64,000 nt of DNA, from contig CM046857.1 of assembly GCA_025617745.1 (NCBI GenBank), positions 25,575,761 through 25,639,760 on the forward strand, read 5' to 3'. Position numbers and translations under genes: made by a program. How positions within the stretch are numbered: position 1 is the stretch's first letter; every line of letters begins with the position of its first letter. This DNA is from Heliocidaris erythrogramma (Eukaryota > Echinodermata > Echinoidea > Camarodonta > Echinometridae). Positions 47,701-59,166 of this stretch are shown one piece after another. The notes beneath the pieces are model-generated. The model saw only the letters and a list, made by a program, of their open reading frames with translations, did not search any database and was not told where the DNA came from.

Positions 47701-50700
47701 TGAATATGTATATGTGTCGGGGCGATGTGTACCTAGTCTTGGTTGAAGTTTCTCCCGCCCCGGCCGCGGGGGTCAGTGAAAATGTCGACCCTTGGGCACC
47801 GCCCCCCCCCCTCCCTTTCTCCAGTTCAGGCAAGGGGTTCTGTGATAACTCCTTGGTTCAGGTAAAAATTTTTAACGTATAAACAGTGCATGGATCATGT
47901 AGACAATACTCGGCTTAGCTATATTCCAGCTGTTGGGGGCACTGTTATCATGGGGGTAGGGGGAGGGGGAGGCGAGGGACCCTAAACCTAACCCTAATCC
48001 TAACTCTATTTCATGTTCATGAGCATCTGTCATTGTTATTCACGGTGGACCCGTTTAATGATCTCCCTCCATGTAATGGTCAGAGGGTAGTCCGTAGTCG
48101 TAGCAAGAGGGCAAACAAGAAATTAGCCCAGTTGGTCGTTCGACGAAACGATGATTAGATTAAATGTTAATTAGACCAGACGGCTATTAGACCAAATGAC
48201 AATTAGACCAAAGGTTATTAGACTAATTGTGTGTAGACTAAATGATGATAGACCAACGAGGTCAGACTAACTGACAAATGGACCAAATGATGTGTTGACC
48301 AAATGAATGTTAGACCAATTTGGTTTAGACCATTTGATGATTAGACGAAATGGCAATTAAACAAATTGATAATGGATCAAATGGTTATTAGACCAAAATG
48401 TTGGAGACAAAATGGCTATTAGACGAATTGACAATAGACCAAATGGTAATTAGACGAAATGACAATTAGACCAATGGTAATTGGAAATGATGATTAGACA
48501 AATTGGTTATTAGACCAACTGATAATAGACCGAATGATGTTAGACCAACTGGCTGTAGACCAAGTGGCAATGAACCCTTCAATTTTAAACAACATGCAGC
48601 GTGCGCCGTATAGTGTACTTTTGTGTTATATTTGATTATCACTAGATTGAAACGATAACATGCAGGTTTCAGGCATTTCTCAACCATTAATATTTTCATC
48701 ATTAAAAATCGCGTAAATGAAAAAGTAAAAATTACGTTCAAATTCAATTTATATGAAGCGCCCTCTTGAGACTGATAAAATAAATTGCTATTCTATGTAG
48801 AGATCGATGGATTATGTGAATTTTCAGCTCCTCAACAACCCCAAACCCCCCCCCCCGCCCCCCCCCCCCGTCTCTGTAAACTGATCATAAAAAGGGAAAC
48901 CACTAGTAAACCACTAGTTAAATGAATTTTTACATTTGCAGTTGACATGTTTTGACATTTGTGGTAAAGGGTTTTTCGACATTTTAGGGATTTTAATGTA
49001 AGGAAAACCTCACACACACGCACACACACATACATATCATCATAACCTATCTTACAGAAGTGCATTATGGAAGCAATGAGTTTTTACATTTGCGGTCGAC
49101 ATTTGACATTTGTGGTAAAAATGGAAATTTTTACATTTGTAGGCGACATGTTTTGACATTTGTGGTTAAACAGATTTTTACATTTGTGGGCGAATTATAT
49201 TACATTTGTGGTTATTTTTACACTTGTGGTTGACATGTTATGACATTTGTGGTTATTTTGACATTTGCGGGTGCAATGTTTTTACATTTGTGGTTATTTT
49301 TACATTTGTAGGCTCTACAGGGGCACTGGCTTGTTTTCCCCCTCTGTAGATCCGCCGCTGTTTATGTGATGTTTCAAATTGCTGTATCTATTTTAGGATC
49401 TCTATAAACTGATAAAATAGAAGATGTTGGATTAATATATGAAGATGCTACAGCCAATGAATACTTTTGTAAAGCCAAAAGGACCTGATTAATGATGTAA
49501 TCACCTGTGTGTATTATCCTGACATTCTGTTTTGCAGAGAAATTTTATTCTGTAAATAGGTTTTTAGTGAAACGGTCACAATATACAGTACATCATTTGA
49601 GTTTTATGACTTGAATGTAAATTGTGTATTTTCTAAATAATTCAGATCAAATTTTCTAGCTTTGATCTTGTGCAAGAAATACACTTTAACATTTACCAAA
49701 TCAAACCAAAACATAAGATTATTTTAGTCAATTACAACAGTCAATTAATACACTACTTTAATAATATTAGCTCCTTAAACCCTCCAAATTCGCTCTGACC
49801 ATGAACCCTTTAGTTTTAGCTCCCGAGGCCCTCCAAATGGGATTTTCCCAACTAATTTTTAGCTCTTCAGACCCTCAAAATTAGCTCTGCCCATGAGCCC
49901 TTTCGCTCCTTAGATCCTCAAAAATGAGCTTCCTCAATTAACCATTTAGCTCCTTAGCCCCCTGTTTTGAGATTGGCAGAGGCACACCCATATCCTAAAA
50001 AAGGTTGGGGGGGGGGGGCATGTGCAGGCGGCGTAAATTTGTCCGTTGTTTGTATCTTTGTCTCTTTAAGCTCCCATTGCGGCTGCGTTGTTAAGCCGAA
50101 ATGTCCATCCTCGCCTCCTGCTTGTAATTGCTACTACGATAGGAAATGGTGGAACAGTTCTCGCTTCTTTGGCCACCAGCAAGATACAGTTGTTCATTGC
50201 CTTTGCGATATCCGGTGAGCCATTTAGTAGTGTTATGGTTTATATAGAGTTCCATCATTATTTTGCAGTGACGATTGTGTTCATATGGATAAGAGTCACA
50301 AGTGGCGTAGCTTGGGTCATGACAGTAAGGGGGCACAGACATCATAGGGGCCACCTGTCCTGCTTCATGAATGAAATGTGAATTTATAATATAAGAAAAT
50401 TGATTTGGCTGACGGTGACAGAGGGATCGTTTCATCTCTTTATCAAATTTTCTTCCCCCTCTTTTAAAAAAAATTCTCTATTTCCCCCTTTTTTCACCAT
50501 TCGATTGCGGGACACGTGACCCCCGGCCCCTCCAGGCCCCATTGTAACTAAGCTACTGCGAGTCTGGAACTGTATAAGGAATTCAAATTTTCCAACATGC
50601 AGGGACCATGTCCTTCCTTGCTGCCTGAGAGAGGCAGTCTCGTTCGTATTTTGTTTCTTGCGTATATTATTTTTTTTTAAACACGTAATCATCCAGCCAT

Positions 50701-53700
50701 AATGCACGACTTGTGTTAGAATAACAGGAAATCTCCATTTCACATGGTGGAATAACAATTACGGTGTATTAACTTTGTTTTGAAATAGCCGAATAGATTA
50801 AAATGACGATCAGTATCACACTACAGTGTGAGTCTTTAAAAGATGTTACACTTTTTAAATTGAGTATTGTTTTATAAATTGTGGGATTAACAAAATATCT
50901 TTAGCATGTATGGATAGAGTTTATATTCCTTTGTTGGTTGGCAACATTTGTTTCAACGGTGCTGTTACGGTTGAGTGCACAACAGCCATTGTTTGAAAGA
51001 TAGTCAAAACGCATTTGCGCCAAGTGGTATGATTACCTGCTGAAACAGAGACAACATTCACACAATGAACGTAAAGTTTATGCATATGTTTAATCAAGAC
51101 AATAAATATGGGAACCGATAAATAAATGAATAAATAAATAAAGCCAGAAGTCATAACATTCAGTGATCTTCTCTGAAAAGTCCTTTTTCATAGTCATTTT
51201 GGGCACTTGGACATAGCTTTCAATCTTCCACATGGCGTCAGTTTCGATGCATTTCTGAGCTCGATGGAACATCGCTGGCATTGGACTTACGAAGTGCCTG
51301 CCTGATTGCAAGTCATCCAGGTCTGCAGGTTGGCTGCTGTACACCTTGGATTTCAGGAACCCCCAGACGAAGAAGTCCATGGGTGTTAAGTCTGGAGATC
51401 TTGGGGGTCATTCCACAGGAGCCATTTACCATTAGTTTCAAATTCAAATTCAAATTCATATTCAAATTCAATTTGGTTTTATTTGATCTCGACTAAAAGT
51501 CCCAAGACTAAAGATGCGAGTTTACAAACATGTCATACATTCAATTATTATTATAAGAAACAACAACAAAAGCCCCTTGCCTGATTTGGAATAACTCAAT
51601 TATCATTACAAGAGGCCTTTTTGCTCATTGTGCAGTCTAATCCAAATCAGACAAGGCGTTGTTGATGTTGGCGCAAATGGGTTTTCACCTAGACACATTA
51701 AATGATTCGTATCTATTAAATTCATTACTGATTCCCCACAAGTGTATTAAATCTAACCATGGTGCAAGAAATAAGATATTTCTATTATATTTTTAATATA
51801 AGCATTTTAAAAAGTGTAACATTTTTTCTGACTCGCACTGCATAATTCCTGTTTAATAATACTCGAATATTTTGATTTATTGTTGTTGATATATTACAGG
51901 AACTGGATATAACATTGTACTTTTAACATGTGCGACTGCATTAGGAAGATATGCAGGTGAAAGCTTCAACGTCCTTTACAGCCTTTCCACTTGTGGAAAC
52001 TCCGTGGGAATGGTTCTACTCCCGTTTCTCGCGGAAGAGCTGCTTGATGTGTACGGATGGCGAGGTGTTCTTCTGATCCTAAGTGGTCTCCTGTCAAACG
52101 CGATACCTTGTGCCATGGCCATTCGTATAACCCCAGAAGGTCTTGCAGGAACAGATGATAAAGAATTGCAGGGAAGTGTCCCGATGGACTATGTTTCTAA
52201 TTCGGTAGTTCCAGAAGGAGTTTCGGATGCAGGATTCGACATTTTCCATGCAACTTCGGACAATGTCGATAATGATAGGGTCAAAGACCTTGATAGGGCA
52301 CCACTCTTGACTCTTTCAAAGGAACATGGTGGAACGACGGCCGATTCGGATCCTTCATTTGGCCAACATATCAATGAACTTGCTCACAAGAACCATCTTG
52401 ATTACATAATCGACATCCCTGGGGAGATTTCATTGTGGTTTCGAAGCACAAACTTCTATACCGACCCAATCTCTACTTTCATTTTCTTGTCCAATACTGT
52501 ACTATACTTTGTTAACACCGGATGGCATTCGTTTCTTATTCCACATGCGCTGCAACGAGGAATCTCACAACGGAATACAATCGTTATTGCTTTCGTAGCT
52601 GCTATTGGTAACCTATCTATTCGACTTGTCATCGCTTTCTTAACTCACAGGCTTGTTGATCCTATCAGTATGCATCTAGTTTTGACAATCTTCAATATTC
52701 TATCGTTGGCGTGTGATGCATTTACCCCCAACTTTTACGTCATGCTGGTGACTTCATGGTGTTCAGCTGCTGCTATTCCCGGAAGAGCCGTTCTAGCACC
52801 TTTAGCGATCAGAGACAGAGTTTCCGACAAAAACTTTGCAATGGCGATGAGTGTGGATACTGTCTTGGTTGATTGCGGAATTTTCCTGGGTGGATATATT
52901 TCAGGTGTGAAATGCATAATGGTAATATGCTGAACAGAAATGAAATGAGTCAAAGGATGAGAGGGGGGGGGGGGGTCAAGGGGCCTCGCGGGATCATTTT
53001 AAAAGAGAAGGGATAAGGCTGTCGGCAAAAAATGTCGAGAAGAAAGAACTTTCAAACATGCCAAAATACACTTTGCTACCGATTAGAAAGCACATTCGCG
53101 GTGACGTGGAAACTAACCATGCTAACGGGGACATTCCAAATGAAAAAATATTTTTTCGTATCTAGAAAGATTAAGGGAAATTAGATTGAGACTGTTTCTG
53201 GTTTTGCCAAATGATTTATTGCACATAATGTATGCGTCAATTACGGAGTGTCCCCATCTTATAAAATTAAAAAGAAATATTTCTGAGAAAAATTAAATTG
53301 CACTTTGCTTAATAAGAGTTTAATTATACGATTAAAATGTTTCTGCATCTGTACATCTTGGATAACAGCGGTGTACGATGTGAAATATTCAAAGTTTCTC
53401 TTTTAAACGTTGGATTTCTTGTCTTCGAGTTATCTCGAATCTCGAATGAGGGTGATAATCATGACAGTGATAAATACCAACGGAAATCAGCTCAATGAAA
53501 ACATTCATTACACTTCTAATAAGTATGAATTAATAATTGTTTGTTATTTCTCCCCAACTGCGCCCCGCCTTTTCTCTTTTTTCTACCTTTCTGTCTCTCG
53601 TTTCCTCCTCCTATCCCGCCTTCTCTTTTCACCACAGGTCTTATTGCTGCCAGTTTTTCATCATATGACGCGACATTCAAACTTCTCGCTGCAGTCGATG

Positions 53701-53753
53701 TACTCACATTTATCTTTATGTTACTGCCAAAATTATTTAAGAAACCCAATTAG
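44587..53753 (+). CDS. SLC16/monocarboxylate-transporter-like MFS transporter, copy B (four exons)
   Basis: Exons 44587-44785, 50071-50214, 51900-52904 and 53638-53753 join with GT-AG introns, all phase 1, to 1464 nt (487 residues plus stop), a normal length for the family. Predicted helices: 1 at FPIVLLNFMVCCSMVGLIKA, 2 at TDLGTTLGLFYAGGLVM, 3 at RLLLVIATTIGNGGTVLASL, 4 at LFIAFAISGTGYNIVLLTC, 5-6 around VYGWRGVLLILSGLLSNAIP, an acidic ~110-residue cytoplasmic loop, then helices 7-12 ending FIFMLLPKLFKKPN. Central loop length and the YGWRG motif point to the monocarboxylate-transporter branch: plasma-membrane uptake or export of small organic anions or related solutes. Substrate is not predictable; the TM1 family motif is weak. 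B differs from A by an Asp in helix 11 (VDCGIF versus VACGIF). The start is the first ATG in a conserved 5' context. A 3.7-kb foldback sits in intron 1. Confidence 0.9.
45800..46060 (+). repeat. Left outer arm: CCACAAATGT word array
   Basis: About 14 imperfect copies of ACCACAAATGTMAAAA, spaced 15-22 bases. Inverted copy at 49070-49320 with the same order of variants. Confidence 0.85.
46090..46545 (+). repeat. Left inner arm: TTGGTCTAAT word array
   Basis: About 25 imperfect copies of the 10-18-bp word (AYTTSGTCTAATARCC). Spacing is irregular, unlike a simple microsatellite. Confidence 0.85.
48130..48575 (-). repeat. Right inner arm: ATTAGACCAA word array
   Basis: Inverted relative to 46090-46545; words such as ATTAGACCAAATGG and GACAATTAGACC. 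Confidence 0.85.
49070..49320 (-). repeat. Right outer arm: ACATTTGTGG word array
   Basis: Reverse complement of the left outer arm, with matching variant blocks such as TACATTTGTAGGCGACATG. Confidence 0.85.
49780..49965. repeat. ~75-bp minisatellite, about three units
   Basis: Recurring TTTAGCTCC(T)TMA..CCCTC(C)AAA..GAGCT blocks at 49785, 49830, 49875 and 49920. Diverged. Lies in copy B intron 1 before exon 2. Non-coding. Confidence 0.55.
50071..50214 (+). CDS. Copy B exon 2
   Basis: Follows a TCTTTGTCTCTTTAAG acceptor and precedes GTGAGC. 144 nt, phase 1 at both sides, so it is skippable in frame. Encodes TPIAAALLSRNVHP, helix 3 and the start of helix 4. Intact here, unlike copy A. Confidence 0.9.
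50215..51162. other. Intron 2 of copy B, first part
   Basis: Collinear with copy A intron 2. Contains a possible old hAT-like MITE (about 50294-50564; AGTGGCGTAGCTTGGGTCAT and TAACTAAGCTACTGC ends). No exon. Confidence 0.5.
51163..51425 (-). pseudogene. Tc1/mariner-superfamily transposase C-terminal fragment (in copy B intron 2)
   Basis: Minus strand reads DPPRSPDLTPMDFFVWGF then LKSKVYSSQPADLDDL and ends near MWKIESYVQVPKMTMKK. The SPDLTPxDFF block contains the third catalytic acid. The N-terminal DNA-binding region and first two catalytic acids are absent. Less damaged than the homologous fragment in copy A (27325-27592). Confidence 0.8.
51900..52904 (+). CDS. Copy B exon 3
   Basis: 1005 nt. 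Acceptor ATATTACAG, donor G-GTGTGA (a weak donor, conserved in copy A). Encodes helices 4-11 and the central loop. If the donor is not used the frame runs on a few residues to a TGA at 52931-52933, which would yield a protein lacking helix 12. Confidence 0.88.
53638..53753 (+). CDS. Copy B exon 4
   Basis: Acceptor CTTTTCACCACAG after a pyrimidine tract. Encodes LIAASFSSYDATFKLLAAVD and the final helix, ending KKPN and TAG. Identical protein in copy A. Confidence 0.88.
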
Positions 53754-53884
53754 CCTTACTTATAGGGAGATAAATTCTTATTTTTACTAAATTAGTATAA
53801 ACATTGTCACAAAAAAAAATGCCTTTGAATTACTTTAATGTTATTCCTTTAAACAGCGAATTAATCATGTGATTATTTGACATA

Positions 53885-54048
53885 CAGCCCTGGAAAAAAA
53901 TATTATAAAAATGATTTGTCTTTGCATTTCATTGAATGAATACCAAATTCCAGTAATTATACCTTGCTTTTATGGTATTTTATTTCCTTCTCACCACAAA
54001 ACTAACTCTATCTAAACCATTCTTGGTCTGATAATTTTACCATGGCTG
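53885..54048. mobile_element. TA-flanked mariner-type MITE, unit B
   Basis: Same insertion as 29946-30111: tips CAGCCCTGGAAAAAAATATT and CAGCCATGGTAAAATTATCA, TA on both sides. Confidence 0.83.
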
Positions 54049-54072
54049 TAATTATACAGGCCTAATTATGCA

Positions 54073-54078
54073 AATAAA
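54073..54078 (+). terminator. Candidate poly(A) signal, copy B
   Basis: AATAAA about 320 bp after the stop, at the same place as 30136-30141 in copy A. Position alone supports it. Confidence 0.3.
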
Positions 54079-54084
54079 TTGATA

Positions 54085-54690
54085 CTTTAAATGTATGTAT
54101 GTATTTATTCATTGAACTTCAATATTTTGTTCGAATATAACAGCAATAATCAGAATAATAATGATAATAATAACAGTAAAAAAGGAATAATATATCGCAT
54201 TGGAAGCATAAACAAAAAAAACAAAAAAAATACTCATAATTGATCAACTAGACATGCTCTTTCATGAAATATATAAATTATCAGATTATGTACAAATAGT
54301 GTAAGGTGATAAGAAAAAGAGCCATTAAAAGAATTATAAACATATACTTATACATAGTATAGATATGCCTAATAATAAACAATTTAAAGGTTACCACTTT
54401 GATCAATAGTATATCGCAAAATTTGGCAAATTCTTGAATGAGAGCGTCTTCTTTGAGTGGTATTATGAATATGAATCTCTCCAAACTGTTTGTTTTCAAA
54501 GTTATCATTGAGTGTCTTTAGATTATTAAAAAACAGTTCTTTCCTTATTCTAAATTCATCACACTGTATGATATAATGGAATTCATCTCCTACTGTTTGC
54601 ATACTACATTCTTCACAAAAAAGTATATTCACTGGTATTTTGTGAGGGCGATGATATCTTTCCTTTTCAACGGGTATGTTATGTGAACTT
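54085..54690 (-). pseudogene. LINE 3' fragment, unit B
   Basis: Minus strand 54632-54384 reads LFCEECSMQTVGDEFHYIIQ; matches 30150-30760. No catalytic RT region remains. Confidence 0.75.
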
Positions 54691-54907
54691 TAAGGTGAAG
54701 TTTACAGATGTTTGCAGATGTAAATGTAATTTTTTCAATCTCGTGACAGCATGCGTGCAATTTACGCAATGAAAAAGGTTTCATTGGGGAGTGGGTCGCG
54801 GTGGTCGAAAACTAATTTTATTTATATGTGAATAGTAATGGAAGTTTGAAAGTACATCTGATGCAGTAGAAGAAACAGGCTCAAACAGGACACGGAGAAG
54901 TAATCCA

Positions 54908-55053
54908 GGGCCCTCTTGCATAAAGAGTTGTAATTAATGCAACTCAAAAAATTAAACGCAACTCGATTTTCAACCAATCAGGCTTGCGTATTTGGGACTT
55001 GCGTTTAATTTATTGAGTTGCGTTTAATCGCAACTTTTTATGCAAAAGGGCCC
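54908..55053. mobile_element. GGGCCC-TTGCATAAA MITE, unit B
   Basis: Matches 30983-31128 with two or three base changes. Confidence 0.85.
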
Positions 55054-55805
55054 AGTTATGTTTTAAACTAATAAACGAATAAATCTGCACAACTTACCAA
55101 ATTATCTTTAATAATGATAGTTATGATAATTATAGTAATGATGATGATAATAAAATAAGGAATAATAATAAATAATAATAATAATATTGATGATAATAAG
55201 TATTGGATTTATATAGCGCCTTTGCCAGAGGATACAAGGCGCTGTCCTTTGAAATTATATAAAATTATATAAACAAGGAATTCAGTTCCAAAAAAAGTGG
55301 GAAAAGAATTGAAAGGATTTGAAGCTGTTTACGGGGTTTGGGAATGAGAAAGAGAATGAGAAGAGAAGGAGTAAATCGAAGTGAAAATGGTGTTCTCTGT
55401 TGGTAAAATAGTGAGGAGAGGAATTGGTTGACAAAGAATTGAAAGTTTGAGCAAGTATGTCTATTAACAATGGGGTAGCACGGGTTTGGTTTTTGACAGA
55501 TTACTCATTTCATTCTGCACTCTTAGAAGAGTTGGGCAAAATAATTGGTAATTGAAATGCTTTGGTAGTTGGGCAACTTGCCCAACATTCCAGCTAGTTC
55601 GTGTTCACCAATCACATTATATTATTATTTAATAATTACCCAATTGGTAGTTTACCAACTGTTGGGTAAGCCAACAGAAGAACCAACTTTGTTTCCACTC
55701 TCATAATTTCACTTCTCTCAAATTTGCCCAACTCTCAAAATGCCCATATTTTACAGACGTGTATCACGTGTCTGGGGACACGTCACGTCTTTCGGATGGG
55801 ACACG

Positions 55806-55891
55806 TCACCATCCGAAAGACGTGACTCAGTCTCGAACCTGGTTTATAACTTCCACTGGTAGCTGGATTACAGGCGCACGCCACAACGCCA
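55806..55891 (-). mobile_element. 7SL-like SINE head, copy 3 (internally deleted)
   Basis: TGTGGCGTGCGCCTGTAATC and CCAGCTACCAGTGG are intact on the minus strand; about 15 bases before the GGTTCGAGAC block are missing. Preceded by a palindromic GTCTTTCGGATGGGACACGT region. Confidence 0.55.
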
Positions 55892-56264
55892 AGTTATAAC
55901 GCCCAGTCACGCCCAGTCGCGCCCAGCAAGCTCTTATAATCCTTTTATAATTTGTTATGCATTAGGTGACAGTTAGTAAATCTGGCCCACCCCAAACCGT
56001 GCGCAACTAAAAGTTCATGAATATTCATATTTAACTTTACCATCTGTTGGTAAATACATGCCCATTTATTAGGTGAATATAACTGCCACAAATTGGTCAA
56101 GCTTGATTTAGCTATGTTGGTAAAAAGTTTACCAAGTTATTTTCAATTCGCCCAACATTTCAAGAGTGTGCGACTGTAGGGCTGTGTCTGAGCAATTGTT
56201 GAGCAATGTTTGCCCAGTGTTAGAGATTTGGGGAAAACTGCCCAATTACAATTGGACAAATATT

Positions 56265-56291
56265 GGGTTAGGGTTAGGGTTAGGGTTAGGG
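56265..56291. repeat. Interstitial telomeric repeat
   Basis: GGGTTA then four TTAGGG units, 27 bp, followed by CCGC. Unit A has ATATTAGGCAAACATTG at the same place, so about 31 bp were gained in B. Confidence 0.92.
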
Positions 56292-56367
56292 CCGCAAACA
56301 TTGTCCAACAGTTGGTGGGTTGACGACTGCCGCAATGTTTTTTTTTTTTTTTTGCAGTGTAACTTAA

Positions 56368-57003
56368 AGGGAAATTAACCTCAGCGTATGAATTAGCTTA
56401 TTTTGAATGGTGTAGTATATGCCTCTTATTTGATACATGCAATTTCATGTAAAAACACAGGATATAGATATAAATCACTATTTTCCAGCCAAGTTATTGT
56501 CTGCTAGCAATAATAAGGGGGCTGCCATTACTTTATGTGTACACGAAAATATTTTTCATCCCAAGTAATATTTCCTTCATCGTTAACTTGTAATTGATTT
56601 TTAGAGGACAAATATATATTAGATATAGTCACATATTCTGAAATGTAAGTTTAGTTTTATATATTTTTTAAAAGGTCTTAATTTGTTCATAAAAATATAC
56701 TTTCTGTACGTGGAGACGGAGAATTGACGTCAAGGACGGAGACAATCGTAACAATACCAAAACAAAGCGAGGAATCTGCATTACAGGATGGCTATTAGAA
56801 CTCATGGGTCGTCAATTATCTAGGCCCATGGCCAATAACAATCGTAATAAAATCAGAACAAAGCGACGTATCTGTTGTAAAGGTAGGCTATTATCAATGC
56901 ATATGGTACCTAATGATCCGTGTCATGCACAAAATGGCAGCCTCCATGGAAAGACGTAGCAGACAATACCGCATCTAGAATATCATGTGGGGTTAATTGT
57001 CCT
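56368..57003. mobile_element. TTAA-target MITE (636 bp), private to unit B
   Basis: Flanked by TTAA at 56364-56367 and 57004-57007; unit A has the empty site AACTTAAATTAATATTT. Tips AGGGAAATTAACCTC and AGGACAATTAACCCC. No coding frame. piggyBac-like targeting is inferred from TTAA only. Confidence 0.85.
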
Positions 57004-57354
57004 TTAAATTAATATTTTCCTGAATCTTGTGCAAAATTTACCGAAATGTTAGGTAAACTTCTGTATGGCAAAATTTCCCTCATAGATTTCGACCAACCTT
57101 TCTTTGTCCAACTATTTTCCCCCAACATGAAAGAGGAACTCATTCCCAATTATCCAACTACGAGGCAAATATTCCCAACCTAGATTGAACCAATGCTGTT
57201 GGTAAATGGGCTATGTGCCCAACAGTTATCTAAATGTATTTGCAACAAATTGGTAAAAGCCTTAGGCGATCAGTTGGTTAAAAAATGCTCATAATTGGGC
57301 ATTTTTTTTACAACCATGATTACCCAACATAATTTAACCAACATTTTAAGAGTG

Positions 57355-59163
57355 TGGAAACGTTGGAATTTGCCCATGCTTACTGACACCACCAAACAAA
57401 CACCCACCGTAGTCAAACCTGGAGAACACAAGTGCTCTTACAATATTATGACAAATGTATGTTGATCCAAGCCTGTAATATGATTTAAATTAGAAATTTG
57501 CCAATTTACAATCGTTAGCATAAATCATTAAAAACAATAAAAAAAAATCACAATTTTCTTTGAAATTCATCAGATTTCATCACCTCAATGCACTAATATG
57601 ATGTAAAATGGTTATGATATGTTTCCTTATCATAACGGCAACAAAATAACACTGGAATGACTATTTATTCTGGATAATTTGTATATATTTTATAATGAAT
57701 AGTAAAACATTAATTTTGTCATTTTGAACATTTGAATATATGAAAACATACACGGCATATTTCTCATAAATTAACACATACAAATCATGAGCAGAAAAGA
57801 TATACACAAAGAGGATACAGTGAAGTGCTTACTACATGTGTCAAAAGCAAAATAATCAGAAACATGCCAATTAATTTGCATATTTTATAGGAAAACATAC
57901 AATATACAATATCTCATTTCTATGTTTCTATGGCATAAGGATTCCTGTTCCTCTAGATTTTCATAATGGAACACAGTTCTGTGTCACTATAAGTCATCAA
58001 CAAATTGAAATTTTACATTTCTAACTATGAATATATTGATCAATCAAATAATACATATTATATAATCTTCAATTCGAACAATTTTGAGAAATTTTATTTT
58101 GATATATGGAATGGTAATTCTTGACCTAATAAACGTGTAACATTTTGCAACTGTTATGCATGCAAAAAGTGGCAAAGAACAATGTAGACATCAAACAATT
58201 CATTTTGATTTAGTGATATTAAAATGAAATATGTATAGTTTTCCCCTCTCATCTGAACATTTAAAAAAAATACACAGAGATAATAGCACGTCGTACCTTT
58301 AGAATAAAATGTACATTGTTTTACTATACACTACTAGTATTTTTATCTCATAAGTTTGGATTTTTTTGCAGATCAGAGTAAAATTTTGCTAACATGAGGA
58401 AATGGGAAAATGGAAAAATTAAGTTACAAGTAAGCAAATAATACAAATATAATATATACGTATTATTTGCTATTATAAAAGCTATGCGTTTGTCATTAAA
58501 TAAAAGCACAAAACATGATGTAAAAGAGAAAGAGTTACATGTCATGGAAGTTATAAAGCAGTAAAACTATGTTTTTTGCCACCTCTCTGAACATGTGGCT
58601 GGAAGAACCCCTTTAGACGTTTTCTATTTTTCGTTCTGACAACTGAATTAGATTAAAAAAAATAAAGAATTATATGAATAAAGTAATGACATTCTATACA
58701 TGACTACTCTGGAAATATCTTACTTCAATATTTGTTCATTTCCTTCACAAAAACTTGAATAATACATGGTCACGGTGTATTAGTAAAAGAAATACATGGG
58801 AATTTCCAGTGAATGCACTTGAATTCCTTTTTCATTCTCTGTCTCCTTCATTTTATGTTGTCTGTGATCGATCTCCCTGCCGGGCCCCACCACCAACTAT
58901 TGTATGTACGTTCCAAAACACCTATCACGACGGCAAAGCATTCAGTATATTCAATGAATTCATATCTAACTATTCAAACATTATTGTTCGGAAATCTTCA
59001 TTGCCCTTTTGACATGTTCACTTGTTCGACAATACCAAAGACTATAAATACGAAGAATGGTTAGATCCGAATTTAACCCGTCCGTATTGTGGTCGCTCGA
59101 AAGAGTAAACTTCTACCGCGATTTAGTGGACATTAACACAGAAAAGCTGCCTCAAAAAGACTG
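57355..59163. other. Shared intergenic DNA of unit B, no gene
   Basis: Collinear with 33527-34782 and 37059-37870 of unit A; contains the empty site of the unit A hAT-like insertion at about 58595. Nothing coding recognised. Confidence 0.5.
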
Positions 59164-59166
59164 TTA

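Larger units (their letters stand above)
45682..49360. mobile_element. 3.7-kb foldback (TU-like) element with nested short-word arrays, in copy B intron 1
   Basis: Tips CAGGGGCGGATCCAGG and, on the right, CAGCGGCGGATCTACAG, flanked by TTTATG on both sides (45676-45681, 49361-49366). Inside the tips are outer inverted arms (about 45800-46060 and 49070-49320) made of repeated CCACAAATGTAAAAA / CCACAAATGTCAAAA words. Inside those are inner inverted arms (about 46090-46545 and 48130-48575) made of TTGGTCTAATAACCA-like words. The central loop (46550-48125) has a polypurine GAAAGA tract and C-runs. No transposase frame. The architecture resembles sea urchin TU and Drosophila FB foldback transposons; tips are hAT-like. 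Absent from copy A. Confidence 0.8.
55518..57354. mobile_element. CACTCTTA-ended element, unit B
   Basis: Same element and same TG flanks as 31752-33526, but with different internal deletions and insertions: it lacks the 32105-32434 MITE and gains a telomeric repeat (56265-56291) and the TTAA element (56368-57003). Confidence 0.75.

Noticed and set aside
47985-48010. CCTAACCCTAA-type stretch as a telomeric repeat
   Set aside because: Only degenerate, irregular units; it looks like simple sequence in the foldback loop, unlike the exact TTAGGG run at 56265-56291.
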